Assembly (NCBI RefSeq): GCF_000299935.1
Contig: NZ_AMRL01000026.1
Coordinates: 1 to 51,191 of the forward strand
DNA length: 51,191 nucleotides
DNA from: Oceanibaculum indicum P24
GTDB taxonomy: Bacteria; Pseudomonadota; Alphaproteobacteria; Oceanibaculales; Oceanibaculaceae
Direction of reading: 5' to 3'
Below the pieces are notes generated by a model, which worked only from the letters and a program-made list of their open reading frames with translations, was not told where the DNA came from and ran no database searches. The position numbers were made by a program, and so were the translations under genes. Positions 1-8,828 of the stretch are shown piece after piece; the first letter of the stretch is position 1, and each line of letters begins with the position of its first letter.

Positions 1-2
1 GC

Positions 3-812
3 GGGCGGCTGCCGCTCTCCACCTCGCTGGCCGACCGGGTGCGCGGCCTGCTGCAGGATGATGCCAACTGGCCAACCCTGCCGGCGCCGGTCGAGGAATG
101 GCTGCGCATGCAGCAGTTCCGCTCCGTCATGCCGCGCCGCGACGGGCTGCTGGTCGAGAGCTTCCCGCGCGGCGGCAAGGAATTCCTGGTCGCCTACTGC
201 TTCGAGGGGCGTAACGCGCACCAGACGCTGGGCATGCTGCTGACACGGCGGATGGAGCGGATGGGGTTCGGCCCGCTGGGCTTCGTCGCCTCCGATTATG
301 TGCTGGCGGTGTGGAGCGTGAAGCCGGTGCCGTCCGCCGCGATGGACGAGCTGTTCGCGGAGGATCTGCTGGGCGACGATCTGGAGGAATGGATGGATGA
401 GAGCAGCATGCTCCGCCGCACCTTCCGCAATGTCGCGGTGATCGCCGGGCTGATCGAGAAACGCGCGCCGGGGCAGGAGAAGACGGGGCGGCAGGTCACC
501 TTCAGCACCGACCTTATCTATGACGTGCTGCGGAAGCACGAGCCGTCGCATGTGCTGCTGCGCGCCACCCGCGCCGATGCGGCGGGCGGCCTTACCGATA
601 TTTCCCGCCTGTCCGCCATGCTGGGCCGCATCAAGGGCCGGATCACGCATCGGCGGTTGGACCGCATCTCGCCGCTGGCCGTGCCGGTGATGCTGGAGAT
701 CGGGCGGGAGCAGGTCTATGGTGCCGGCCTCGACGATCTGCTCGACGAAACCGCCGAGGCGCTGATCGAAGAAGCCACCCGTCTGCCGCCGCAAGCCAGC
801 CTGCCCCTGTGA
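3..812 (+). CDS. Ligase-associated Lhr-type DEXH-box DNA helicase, C-terminal part (5' end outside window)
   Basis: The reading frame is open from the first bases of the window and has no convincing start, so this is the C-terminal ~269 residues of a longer protein. The visible part begins with a run reading LPLSTSLADRVR and continues through the all-alpha and mixed domains typical of the C-terminal half of Lhr-Core helicases. The ATPase motifs lie upstream of the window. Lhr-Core enzymes are ATP-dependent 3'-to-5' DNA translocases. The assignment rests mostly on context: the next gene is PdeM, overlapping by one base (TGATG), and the ligase and exonuclease of the same four-gene repair set follow within 4 kb. 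I am confident of the family; the size of the missing part is unknown. Confidence 0.85.
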   Translation, partial: GRLPLSTSLADRVRGLLQDDANWPTLPAPVEEWLRMQQFRSVMPRRDGLLVESFPRGGKEFLVAYCFEGRNAHQTLGMLLTRRMERMGFGPLGFVASDYVLAVWSVKPVPSAAMDELFAEDLLGDDLEEWMDESSMLRRTFRNVAVIAGLIEKRAPGQEKTGRQVTFSTDLIYDVLRKHEPSHVLLRATRADAAGGLTDISRLSAMLGRIKGRITHRRLDRISPLAVPVMLEIGREQVYGAGLDDLLDETAEALIEEATRLPPQASLPL

Positions 813-1483
813 TGCCGAATGCCTCCCGATTCCTGCTCAACGGCGCCGAACTGACCGCCGATTTCAGCGGCGCGCTGTGGTGGGCGGAGCGCCGCCTGCT
901 GGTCGCCGCCGATCTGCATCTGGAAAAGGGCAGCGGCTATGCCCGGCACGGCACGCTGCTGCCACCCTATGACACGCGGGAGACGCTGGCCCGGCTGGAG
1001 GCGGTGATGGCGCGGCTGAAGCCGGCGATGATGATCTGCCTGGGCGACAGCTTCCATGATGGCGATGCCGCCGCGCGGCTGGAGGCGGACGATATCGCCC
1101 TGCTGTCACGGCTTACGGCATCCTGCGACTGGCGCTGGATCGCCGGCAATCACGACCCGGCCCCGCCGGCGGACTGGGGCGGGGGCGTCGAGTCGGAGAT
1201 CGTGCTGGGGCCGCTGGTGTTTCGGCACGAGGCGGAGGCGGGCAGTACGATGGGCGAGGTCAGTGGCCATTATCACCCGAAGGCGACGGTGCAGACCCGG
1301 GCCCGGCGGGTCTCCGGGCGCTGCTTCGTGACCGATGGCAGGCGGCTGATCCTGCCGGCCTTTGGCGCCTATGCCGGCGGGCTGGATGTGTCCGATCCGG
1401 CGATCGGGCGGCTGTTTCCGAAAGGCTTCGACATTCACCTGATCGGTCGCGCCAGGGTGCACAGCCTGCCTGGAAGGCGATAA
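812..1483 (+). CDS. pdeM: Ligase-associated DNA damage response endonuclease PdeM (calcineurin-like metallophosphoesterase)
   Basis: A 223-residue binuclear metallophosphoesterase. The metal-binding motifs appear in canonical order: AADLHLEKG (D-x-H) near residue 32, CLGDSFHD (G-D-x2-H-D) near 73, AGNHDP (G-N-H-D) near 112 and SGHYHPKA (G-H-x-H) near 150. The family member characterised in Pseudomonas putida is a manganese-dependent single-strand DNA endonuclease, so a role in DNA end processing is expected from homology. ATG at 812 overlaps the helicase stop (TGATG), indicating translational coupling; a GTG at 809 would overlap by four bases instead. Nothing essential appears to be missing. 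Confidence 0.9.
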   Translation: MPNASRFLLNGAELTADFSGALWWAERRLLVAADLHLEKGSGYARHGTLLPPYDTRETLARLEAVMARLKPAMMICLGDSFHDGDAAARLEADDIALLSRLTASCDWRWIAGNHDPAPPADWGGGVESEIVLGPLVFRHEAEAGSTMGEVSGHYHPKATVQTRARRVSGRCFVTDGRRLILPAFGAYAGGLDVSDPAIGRLFPKGFDIHLIGRARVHSLPGRR

Positions 1484-1491
1484 ACGAGCCA

Positions 1492-2064
1492 CTAATCCGG
1501 ATTGTCCACCAGCACCGACAGCGCCATCAGCATATCGACTGTCCGCCCGTCCTCCGCCATCGGCAGGAAGATGTTCTCCACGAACTCGAAATCGCGGGTA
1601 CGGGTCAGTCTTTGCGGGCCCAGCCGGTAAGTCGGCTGGCGATGCTCCACCGTCGCCCGGTAACGCTCCGTCAGGCTGGGATTCTGCTCATAATCGAGGG
1701 ACGCATCCTCCAGCCGTTCGCCGGTGGGGTCATGGCCCAGCCGGTTCACGATGCGGCTGCCGACCAGCCGGAACCGGAATTCGGGTCCGGGCCAGATGAC
1801 ATCCAGCAGCCAGATGCGTGGCAGCAGGTCCGGTATGTCCAGCGGGTCCATATGCTGGCGGCCCGGCAGAAGGCCGGGCGGTGCAATCCGCAGCCAGTAA
1901 TCATGCACCGTGCGGACAAGCGGATGCCAGCCGTCCCGCTCGGTCGCGTCATCGACCAGAAACCAGTCGCGGGCCGTCTCCGTCACAAAACGGCTCCCGA
2001 AAGCCGACATTGGTGGGGCAAGGCGCGGTATCCCGTTATCTTTACACTGCCGGGATTGAATCAT
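1492..2064 (-). CDS. PAS-domain protein (PAS_5-like), no output domain
   Basis: A 190-residue protein that fits the small stand-alone PAS family common in Rhodospirillales and relatives. Typical features are an aromatic-rich opening (LVRTVHDYWLRIAP), then DLLPRIWLLDVI and FRFRLVGSRIV strands, and a conserved G-x-D-P-T-G-E-R loop. No kinase, cyclase or DNA-binding region follows, so any ligand and partner are unknown. It starts six bases after the ligase stop on the same strand and is probably transcribed with exonuclease and ligase. Its 3' end converges on pdeM with an eight-base gap. The start is uncertain: ATG at 2064 has only a weak ribosome site, and ATG at 2010 would give 172 residues. 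Confidence 0.75.
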   Translation of the reverse strand: MIQSRQCKDNGIPRLAPPMSAFGSRFVTETARDWFLVDDATERDGWHPLVRTVHDYWLRIAPPGLLPGRQHMDPLDIPDLLPRIWLLDVIWPGPEFRFRLVGSRIVNRLGHDPTGERLEDASLDYEQNPSLTERYRATVEHRQPTYRLGPQRLTRTRDFEFVENIFLPMAEDGRTVDMLMALSVLVDNPD

Positions 2065-2070
2065 ACTTCG

Positions 2071-3639
2071 TTATGTCAAGGCTAGCCCCGCAACCGTCTC
2101 GATGCGGTCGGCCTCCTCCGCCGGCTTGTCCCAGCGGATGCGGTGGATGCGCGGGAAGCGCAGCGCATAGCCGCTCTTGTGCCGGGCCGAGGGGTGCGCG
2201 CTGTCGAAGGCCACTTCCAGCACCAGGCCGGATTCCACCGCGCGCACCGGGCCGAACCGGTCGGTCGTGTGGTTGCGCACCCATTTGTCCAGCTCCAGCA
2301 GCTCCGCATCGGTAAAGCCGGAATAGGCCTTGCCGACCGGCACCAGCTCCGAATCGCGCCAGACGCCGAACGTATAGTCGGAATAGAAGGAGGACCGCTT
2401 GCCATGCCCGCGCTGGGCATACATCAGCACGACATCCAGCGTCAGCGGGTCGCGCTTCCACTTGAACCAGGGGCCTCTCGGCCGGCCCGCCAGATAGGGG
2501 CTGTCGCCGCGCTTCAGCATCAGCCCCTCGATGGCCGCGTCGCGGGCGCCGGCGCGCAGCACCTTCAACTCATCCAGATGCGCGAAGGGGATCAGCGGCG
2601 ACAGATCCATGCGGTCCGGCCCGGTCCGGGCGTGCCAGGCATCCAGCCTTTGCCGGCGGGCATCGAAGGGCAGGGGGCGGAGGTCCTCGTCGCCATCGAA
2701 CAGCAGGTCGTAGAGCCGCACATGCGCCGGGTGGTCGCGCAACAGTTTCGGCGTCACGCTCTTGCGGTTCAGCCGCTGCTGCAGATCGTTGAAGGGTGCG
2801 ACCTCGCCCGCGCGCAGCACCAGCAGCTCGCCATCCAGCACCGCGTCGAAATCCATCGCTCCCAGAATGTCCGGGAAAGCGCCGGAGATATCGTCGCCGG
2901 TGCGGGAATAGAGCCGCCGCTGCCCGCCGCGCGCGGCAATCTGCACGCGGATGCCGTCCCATTTCCATTCGGCGCGGTAGGCGGAGGCCTCCAGCGTCTC
3001 GATCTCGCGCTCCTCCAGCGGGTTGGCCAGCATCAGCGGGCGGAAGCCGGCGCCGGCCTCCACGGCGGGGCGCGGCGCCTTGCCTTCTACCCAGGCGAAC
3101 AGCGGGGCGTAGGGCATCTCCAGCCCGTGCCAGACTTCCTCCACCTCGGCGGGGTCGATATTGCCCAGTGAAGCCACGGCGGTCTTGGCCAGCCGGGCCG
3201 AAACGCCGACGCGCAGGCCGCCGGTGATCAGCTTCAGCAGCGCCCAGCGCCCGGTGGCGTCCAGCGCGTCCAGCCATTCCGCCAGCAGGCCCGGCATCTC
3301 GGCACGGCCGGCGCTGTCCAGCCGCTCTACCACTTCGGCCAGATGCGGCCAGTCGCGGTTGCTGCGGCGCTCTGGCCAGATCAGCGCAGCCGTCTCCGCC
3401 AGGTCGCCGACGAAATCATAGGACCAGCCGAACAGCTCGGGATCGACGCGCTCGGCCACCAGCTGGCGGATCAGCGCCGGCTTGGCGGTGCGGAAGGAGA
3501 GGTCGCCGGTCAGTGCCGCCAGCGCATAGCCGCGGTCCGGGTCCGGCGTGTTGGCCATATAGTCGGCGATCAGCCGCAGCTTGGCGTTGCGCGACGGGGT
3601 GAAGATCAGCGCGTCCAGCAGGGTGGCGAAGGGCTTCAC
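2071..3639 (-). CDS. ATP-dependent DNA ligase of the ligase-associated repair set
   Basis: Seals nicks in duplex DNA through a lysyl-AMP intermediate. Of 522 residues, 1-200 form the helical DNA-binding N-domain. The nucleotidyltransferase core follows: motif I EWKWDGIRVQ with the adenylated lysine at position 226, motif III VLDGELLV, motif IV EGLMLKR and motif V WFKWKR, then an OB-fold domain. Length matches the bacterial ligase type found with Lhr helicase, PdeM and beta-CASP exonuclease. The frame is open further upstream, but GTG at 3639 is the likely start: it lies one base after the exonuclease stop and begins the conserved KPFATLLDAL segment. Predicted to be co-transcribed with the exonuclease. 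Confidence 0.92.
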   Translation of the reverse strand: MKPFATLLDALIFTPSRNAKLRLIADYMANTPDPDRGYALAALTGDLSFRTAKPALIRQLVAERVDPELFGWSYDFVGDLAETAALIWPERRSNRDWPHLAEVVERLDSAGRAEMPGLLAEWLDALDATGRWALLKLITGGLRVGVSARLAKTAVASLGNIDPAEVEEVWHGLEMPYAPLFAWVEGKAPRPAVEAGAGFRPLMLANPLEEREIETLEASAYRAEWKWDGIRVQIAARGGQRRLYSRTGDDISGAFPDILGAMDFDAVLDGELLVLRAGEVAPFNDLQQRLNRKSVTPKLLRDHPAHVRLYDLLFDGDEDLRPLPFDARRQRLDAWHARTGPDRMDLSPLIPFAHLDELKVLRAGARDAAIEGLMLKRGDSPYLAGRPRGPWFKWKRDPLTLDVVLMYAQRGHGKRSSFYSDYTFGVWRDSELVPVGKAYSGFTDAELLELDKWVRNHTTDRFGPVRAVESGLVLEVAFDSAHPSARHKSGYALRFPRIHRIRWDKPAEEADRIETVAGLALT

Positions 3640-3640
3640 G

Positions 3641-4666
3641 CTATTGCCCCTCTTCCTCGAAGCCGACCAGAGACAGGGCGCGCGCCTCGATGCCGCGCTG
3701 CCGGGCGGCATGCACCAGCGCCTCCTCGCGGCCATGCGTGACCCAGACCTCCGGCGCGCCGACATCCTCCAGCGTCTGCATCAGCTCGTCCCAGTCGGCA
3801 TGGTCGGAGATCACCAGCGGCATCTCCACGCCGCGCTGCTTGGCGCGCTGGCGCACCCGCATCCAGCCAAAGGCTGCGGCGGTCAGCGGGTCGGGCAGGC
3901 GGCGTGACCAGCGGTCGGCGATGGCGGAAGGCGGGGCCAGCACGATCTGACCCCGGAAGGCCTCCTTCTCCGCCGCCAGCGCGGGGCGCAGCGGCCCCAG
4001 CGGCACGCCCTCCGCCTCATAGAGGTCGCACAGCGCCTGCAGTGCGCCATGGACATAGAGCGGCCGGTCATAGCCCGCCTCGCGCAGCAGCCTTATCAGC
4101 CGTTGCGCCTTGCCCAGCGCATAGACGCCGACGACATGCGCGCGTTCCGGGAACACTTCCAGCGAATGCAGCAGCTTGGCGATCTCCTCCGTGTCCGGCG
4201 GGTGGCGGAACACCGGCAGGCCGAAGGTCGCCTCGGTCACGAACACATCGCAGGGTACCGGCTCGAAGGCCGGGCAGGTCGGGTCGCGCCGGCGCTTGTA
4301 GTCGCCGGAGATGACGAGCCGCGCGCCGCGCCAGGTGAGGCTGACCTGCGCGCTGCCCAGCACATGGCCGGCCGGATGCAGCGCCACCTCCACCTCGCCG
4401 ATGCGGATATTCTCGCCATAGGCCAGCGCCTGCCGCGCCTGGCCGGTCTCCTCGCCATAGCGGGCGCGCATGATCGCCAGCGTGCCGGATGTCGCCAGCA
4501 CCGCCCTGTGGCCGGGCCGCGCATGGTCGGCATGGCCATGGGTGATGACGGCGCGGTCCACCGGGCGCATGGGGTCGACATAGAAGCCGCCGGGGCGGAC
4601 ATACAGCCCCTCGGGCCGCGTCTCGACCCAGTTTCCCGGCCAGTTCTCGGCTTTTGCATTCGACAT
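3641..4666 (-). CDS. Ligase-associated DNA damage response exonuclease (metallo-beta-lactamase/beta-CASP fold)
   Basis: A 341-residue nuclease. The metallo-beta-lactamase signature is THGHADHARPGH near residue 42, followed by HPAGHVLGSAQ, SGDYKRRRDP and, near the C-terminus, SDHADWDEL and VTHGREEA, which supply the remaining metal ligands of the beta-CASP group. Relatives are DNA exonucleases that work with the neighbouring ligase, Lhr helicase and PdeM. ATG at 4666 is preferred because the 13 residues gained from an upstream start at 4705 look unlike the family. It is the first gene of a minus-strand run with ligase and PAS gene, and is divergent from the molybdoenzyme gene at 4794. Confidence 0.9.
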   Translation of the reverse strand: MSNAKAENWPGNWVETRPEGLYVRPGGFYVDPMRPVDRAVITHGHADHARPGHRAVLATSGTLAIMRARYGEETGQARQALAYGENIRIGEVEVALHPAGHVLGSAQVSLTWRGARLVISGDYKRRRDPTCPAFEPVPCDVFVTEATFGLPVFRHPPDTEEIAKLLHSLEVFPERAHVVGVYALGKAQRLIRLLREAGYDRPLYVHGALQALCDLYEAEGVPLGPLRPALAAEKEAFRGQIVLAPPSAIADRWSRRLPDPLTAAAFGWMRVRQRAKQRGVEMPLVISDHADWDELMQTLEDVGAPEVWVTHGREEALVHAARQRGIEARALSLVGFEEEGQ

Positions 4667-4793
4667 GACGCCCACTATATGGCGTGGCTTGCTCTGTTCG
4701 GCCACCGCCGCAGGTCTGCTTTACGGCGGCGGCTGTTGAAGTGGGACCGTTCCTCTCTTATTGAGAAGATACGGTTACAAAAGGGAGACAGTC

Positions 4794-7103
4794 ATGACCG
4801 GCGGCAAGGGCGTCATTCACAGCTCGCACTGGGGCGCGTTCCGTGCCCAGGTGAAGGATGGGCGGGTTGTCGGCGTCACCCCCTTCGAGAAAGACGAGGC
4901 GCCGTCGCCGCTCATCACCTCCATGCCGGAGGCGCTGTATGACGAGAGCCGCATCCGCCAGCCGATGATCCGCAAGGGCTGGCTGGAGGAAGGGCCGGGC
5001 GGCCGCCGCCATCTGCGCGGGGCGGAGGCCTTCGTGCCGGTCTCCTGGGACAAGGCGCTGGACCTCGCCGCCGCCGAGCTGAAGCGGGTCCGCGACAGCC
5101 ATGGCAATGAGGCGATCTTCGGCGGCTCCTACGGCTGGTCGAGCGCCGGGCGCTTTCACCATGCGCGCACCCAGCTGCACCGCTTCCTGAACGGCATGGG
5201 CGGCTTCACAAGGCAGGTGCAGAATTACAGCTACGCCGCCGCCATCACCCTGCTGCCGCATATCGTTGGCTCACTGGAATCGGTGCAGGGACCGCTCTCC
5301 TCCTGGGACGGTATCGCGAAGTACACGAAGCTGATGGTCTGCTTCGGCGGCGTGCCGCTGAAGAATGCGCAGATCGATTCCGGCGGTGTCGGCTCGCACA
5401 TCACCCAGCCCTGGCTGGAACGCTGCAAGCAGGCCGGCGTGGAGTTCGTGAACATCAGCCCGCTGCGCGACGACGCGGCGGATTTCCTCCAGGCCGAATG
5501 GCTGGCGGTGCGCCCGAACAGCGACACCGCGCTGATGCTGGCGCTGGCCCATACACTGGTGGCGGAGAATCTCCACGATCAGGCTTTCCTCGACCGCTAT
5601 ACTGTCGGCTTCAACGAATTCCTGCCCTATCTGCTGGGCAAGACCGACGGCCAGCCGAAGGATGCGGACTGGGCGGCGGGACTGTGCGGCATCCCGGCGG
5701 AGACCATCCGCGGCCTTGCCCGGCGCATGGCCGGCACCCGCACCATGATCGCCACCGCCTGGTCGCTGCAGCGCGCCGACCATGGCGAGCAGCCCTACTG
5801 GATGACCGTTACCCTGGCGGCGATGCTGGGCCAGATCGGCCTGCCCGGCGGCGGCTATGGCTTTGGCTATGGCTGCGAGGCGGCGATGGGCGCGCCGCGC
5901 AAGAAGCTGCCGACGCCGAACATGCTGGCCGGGCGCGGGTCGGTCGATAACTTCATCCCGGTCGCGCGCATCGCCGACATGCTGCTGGAACCGGGCGCCA
6001 CTTACGATTATGACGGCGAGAAGCGCACCTACCCGGACATCAGGATCGTCTATTGGTGCGGCGGCAATCCGTTCCACCATCATCAGGATCTGAACCGGCT
6101 GGTCTGCGCCTTCCGCCAGCCCGACACGGTGATCGTGAACGAGCCCTGGTGGACCGCGACGGCACGCCATGCCGACATCGTCTTCCCGGCGACCACGACG
6201 CTGGAGCGCAACGATCTGGGCTCCAGCCCGCGCGACCGCTTCGTCATGGCCATGCATAAGGCGGTGGAGCCGGTGGGCGAGGCGCGGCATGACCATGACA
6301 TCTTCGCCGGCATGGCGGAGCGGCTGGGCTTCCGCGAGGCCTTCACCGAGGGCCGCAGCGAGATGGAATGGGTGCGCCACCTCTATGAGGTCTGGCAGCA
6401 GCGGATCGCCGAACATGACGTCACCGTGCCGTCCTTCGAGGCGTTCTGGGAGGCCGGCCATGTCGAGATTCCGGCGCCGGAGAAGCCCTTCACCCTGTTC
6501 GAAGGGTTCCGCGCCGACCCGGATGCCCAGAAGCTGGATACGCCGTCCGGCAAGATCGAGATTTTCTCCAGGACCATCGCCGGCTTCGGCTATGACGATT
6601 GCCCCGGCCATCCGGTCTGGCGCGAACCGAAGGAATGGCTCGGGTCGGAGGCGGTGCGCGACTATTCGCTGCATCTGATGTCGAACCAACCGCGCACGCG
6701 CTTGCATGGCCAGCTCGACAATGGCACGGTCAGCCGCGCCAGCAAGATCCAGGGGCGCGAGCCGATGTGGCTGCATCCCGAGGATGCGGCGGCGCGCGGG
6801 CTGAAGGATGGCGATGTGGCGCGCGTGTTCAACGGGCGCGGCGCACTGCTGGCCGGTGTCATCGTCTCCGACGTGGTGATGAAGGGCGTGGTGCAGCTGC
6901 CGACCGGCGCCTGGTTCGACCCGCTGGAGCCGGAGCATCCGGGCAGCCTGGAGAAGCACGGCAATCCCAACGTGCTGACCCGCGACCGCGGCACCTCGCG
7001 CCTGGCGCAGGGGCCGGTGGCGCATAGCTGTCTGGTCGAGGTCGAGCTGTGGCGGGATGAGCTGCCGGAGGTAACCGCCTTCAGGCAGCCGGCGGTCGCG
7101 TAA
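4794..7103 (+). CDS. Cytoplasmic molybdopterin S-/N-oxide reductase, BisC/DorA-like
   Basis: A 769-residue bis-MGD enzyme of the DMSO reductase family. No Tat signal and no N-terminal Fe-S cysteine motif are visible, so it resembles cytoplasmic biotin or methionine sulfoxide reductases rather than periplasmic TorA/DorA. The GGSYGWSSAGR motif around residues 110-120 carries the serine expected to ligate molybdenum. The cofactor-binding AMLGQIGLPGGGYGFGYG segment and a C-terminal MGD-binding domain (SNQPRTRLHGQLDNG) follow. ATG at 4794 has a good ribosome site (GGGAGA) and is preferred to an in-frame ATG at 4761. No b- or c-type cytochrome partner is adjacent, so its electron donor is not evident. 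It converges on soeC with a three-base gap. Confidence 0.88.
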   Translation: MTGGKGVIHSSHWGAFRAQVKDGRVVGVTPFEKDEAPSPLITSMPEALYDESRIRQPMIRKGWLEEGPGGRRHLRGAEAFVPVSWDKALDLAAAELKRVRDSHGNEAIFGGSYGWSSAGRFHHARTQLHRFLNGMGGFTRQVQNYSYAAAITLLPHIVGSLESVQGPLSSWDGIAKYTKLMVCFGGVPLKNAQIDSGGVGSHITQPWLERCKQAGVEFVNISPLRDDAADFLQAEWLAVRPNSDTALMLALAHTLVAENLHDQAFLDRYTVGFNEFLPYLLGKTDGQPKDADWAAGLCGIPAETIRGLARRMAGTRTMIATAWSLQRADHGEQPYWMTVTLAAMLGQIGLPGGGYGFGYGCEAAMGAPRKKLPTPNMLAGRGSVDNFIPVARIADMLLEPGATYDYDGEKRTYPDIRIVYWCGGNPFHHHQDLNRLVCAFRQPDTVIVNEPWWTATARHADIVFPATTTLERNDLGSSPRDRFVMAMHKAVEPVGEARHDHDIFAGMAERLGFREAFTEGRSEMEWVRHLYEVWQQRIAEHDVTVPSFEAFWEAGHVEIPAPEKPFTLFEGFRADPDAQKLDTPSGKIEIFSRTIAGFGYDDCPGHPVWREPKEWLGSEAVRDYSLHLMSNQPRTRLHGQLDNGTVSRASKIQGREPMWLHPEDAAARGLKDGDVARVFNGRGALLAGVIVSDVVMKGVVQLPTGAWFDPLEPEHPGSLEKHGNPNVLTRDRGTSRLAQGPVAHSCLVEVELWRDELPEVTAFRQPAVA

Positions 7104-7106
7104 GAC

Positions 7107-8054
7107 CTAAACCCGCTCCGCGCCGTAATAGAGCGTAACGGTGTGCTTTGCCTCGGCGAAGAACAGCCAGCGCTCGGCCAGGATTCCGATGGCGAGGCTC
7201 AGCACCGCCAGCAGGGATGAGGCCACGGCCACGCTCTGTCCGGCGGAGGTCAGCGCCAGCATGGTCAGCAGGATCGGGATGTAGAAGCCCGCCACCAGCG
7301 CGATGCGGCGCAGCTTCGCGGCGTGCTTGCGGCCGACCTTGAAGCCCATTTCCTTCAAGAGGTAGTTGCTCTCGGTATGCGGCGCCTCGAACAGCCGGAC
7401 TTTGCCCAGATGGCCAAGGCCGGTGGCCGTTTCGGGCGTGCTTTCCGCCTGCGTGCGCTCGATGAAGTTCCAGTACAGCCGCTTCAGCGTCAGCGCGATC
7501 AGGCCGGCCACCAGCGCCGCCTCGCCGGCCAGCGGCAGGGCTGGCCCCCACAGATGCAGCAGCCCGTACAGCAGCACGCCGCCGCTAAACAGTGCCAGCG
7601 TCAGATAGTTCGGCAGCACCCATTTATTGTGCCACTGATGGATCGGCTTCAGAGAGGCGTAGATCATCGCCGTCGCCCAGACCGTCGCCAGCGCCAAAGC
7701 GGCGGCGATGGGGCCCAGGATCGCGGTCCACAGGCCCGGCCCGCAGAGCACCCAGACCAGCCACAGCAGCCCGGCCGGTACGAAGGTCAGCACCGCCAGC
7801 ACGCCCTCGCGCGACAGCCAGGAGGTGCGCCATTGCGAGAAGGCGCGCCAGGCGCGTTCCGGATGGCCCAGATGGAAGGTCGAGGACAGCAGGCCGGCAC
7901 TGACCAGCGCCAGTGCCACGCCCAGGCTGACGCCGCCAAACCAGCGGTCATTCGGTAGCAGGCCGAGCATGGCGCCGATGCCGAACAGCGCGATCAGCCC
8001 GTAGCCGGCGCCGGAAGCGGTGGTGAAGAAGATGACGGAAAAGGCGGGGTTCAT
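7107..8054 (-). CDS. soeC: Membrane anchor of sulfite dehydrogenase (quinone), SoeC/DmsC-like
   Basis: A 315-residue polytopic inner-membrane protein with about eight hydrophobic segments, matching the DmsC/NrfD anchor family in length and pattern. Conserved features include the STFHLGHPERAW loop after the second helix and QWRTSWLSREG. In SoeABC and DmsABC complexes this subunit binds quinone and passes electrons between it and the Fe-S subunit. It is the last gene of soeA-soeB-soeC, 26 bases after soeB. I favour Soe over Dms because the catalytic subunit has no Tat signal. DmsC-like anchors cannot be separated reliably by sequence alone. Confidence 0.75.
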   Translation of the reverse strand: MNPAFSVIFFTTASGAGYGLIALFGIGAMLGLLPNDRWFGGVSLGVALALVSAGLLSSTFHLGHPERAWRAFSQWRTSWLSREGVLAVLTFVPAGLLWLVWVLCGPGLWTAILGPIAAALALATVWATAMIYASLKPIHQWHNKWVLPNYLTLALFSGGVLLYGLLHLWGPALPLAGEAALVAGLIALTLKRLYWNFIERTQAESTPETATGLGHLGKVRLFEAPHTESNYLLKEMGFKVGRKHAAKLRRIALVAGFYIPILLTMLALTSAGQSVAVASSLLAVLSLAIGILAERWLFFAEAKHTVTLYYGAERV

Positions 8055-8080
8055 CGTTTGGGTAATTCCGGGCAGCGGGA

Positions 8081-8827
8081 TCAGCGCGACAGCATCTGGT
8101 CAACCCAGCGCAACAGGCCCTTGGCGGGTGTCGCGTCGGCATCGGCGGCGGGGGCCGAGGAACAGCCCGACAGCGGATTCTGGCGCGGGCGCGGCGGCAG
8201 GTATTTGTTGGTCGGCTTGTAGCCCAGCTCCGGCATCAGATCGTAGCCGCCGCGCGCGGCGACCAGCAGCGAGACCTCGGACTCCGGATCGCCCAGATCG
8301 CCGAAATGCCGCGCATGCGACGGGCAGGTGGACACGCAGGCCGGCACCCGGTCTTCTTCCGGCAGGTTCTCGTTATAAATCTTGTCCACGCACAGCGTGC
8401 ATTTCTTCATCACGCCTTCGTCGCTGTCGAACTCGCGCGCGCCATAGGCGCAGGCCCAGGAGCACAGCTTGCAGCCAATGCAGGTGTCCGGGTTCACCAG
8501 CACGATGCCGTCCTCGGCGCGCTTGTAGCTGGCGCCGGTCGGGCAGACGGTGACGCAGAGCGGCTCCTCGCAATGCAGGCAGGAGCGCGGGAAGTTGACG
8601 GTGCGGCTGTCCGCACCCTCGCCGGCCTCGAAGCTGTGGATGCGGTTGAACCACACGCCGTCCGGCTTGGCGCCATAGGGGGCAAGGTCGGTCAAGGGGG
8701 CGGAATGGCCGCTGGTGTTCCATTCCTTGCAGTTTACCGCGCAGGCATGGCAGCCGACGCAGACATCCAGATCGATGACGAGGCCGAGCTTCTTCTGGCC
8801 GGGACTGGTGGGGGGCAGGGCGGTCAT
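8081..8827 (-). CDS. soeB: Four-[4Fe-4S] electron-transfer subunit, SoeB/DmsB-like
   Basis: A 248-residue ferredoxin-like subunit with four cysteine groups: CVGCHACAVNC near residue 22, CLHCEEPLCVTVCPTGA near 84, CIGCKLCSWACAYGA near 117, and CTLC with CVSTCPSHARHFGD near 138-170. This is the DmsB/NrfC/SoeB arrangement that wires a molybdenum subunit to a membrane quinone-binding subunit. A ~40-residue tail after the last cluster is rich in proline and alanine and has no assigned role. ATG at 8827 is one base after the soeA stop, so the two are almost certainly translated from one mRNA in stoichiometric amounts. No signal peptide is visible, consistent with a cytoplasm-facing complex. Confidence 0.85.
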   Translation of the reverse strand: MTALPPTSPGQKKLGLVIDLDVCVGCHACAVNCKEWNTSGHSAPLTDLAPYGAKPDGVWFNRIHSFEAGEGADSRTVNFPRSCLHCEEPLCVTVCPTGASYKRAEDGIVLVNPDTCIGCKLCSWACAYGAREFDSDEGVMKKCTLCVDKIYNENLPEEDRVPACVSTCPSHARHFGDLGDPESEVSLLVAARGGYDLMPELGYKPTNKYLPPRPRQNPLSGCSSAPAADADATPAKGLLRWVDQMLSR

Positions 8828-8828
8828 C

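Noticed and set aside
2058-2083. TTGACA and TATGAT near the PAS gene start as a promoter
   Set aside because: They are only eight bases apart, and TTGACA is part of the last ligase codons and stop. Not a workable sigma-70 promoter.
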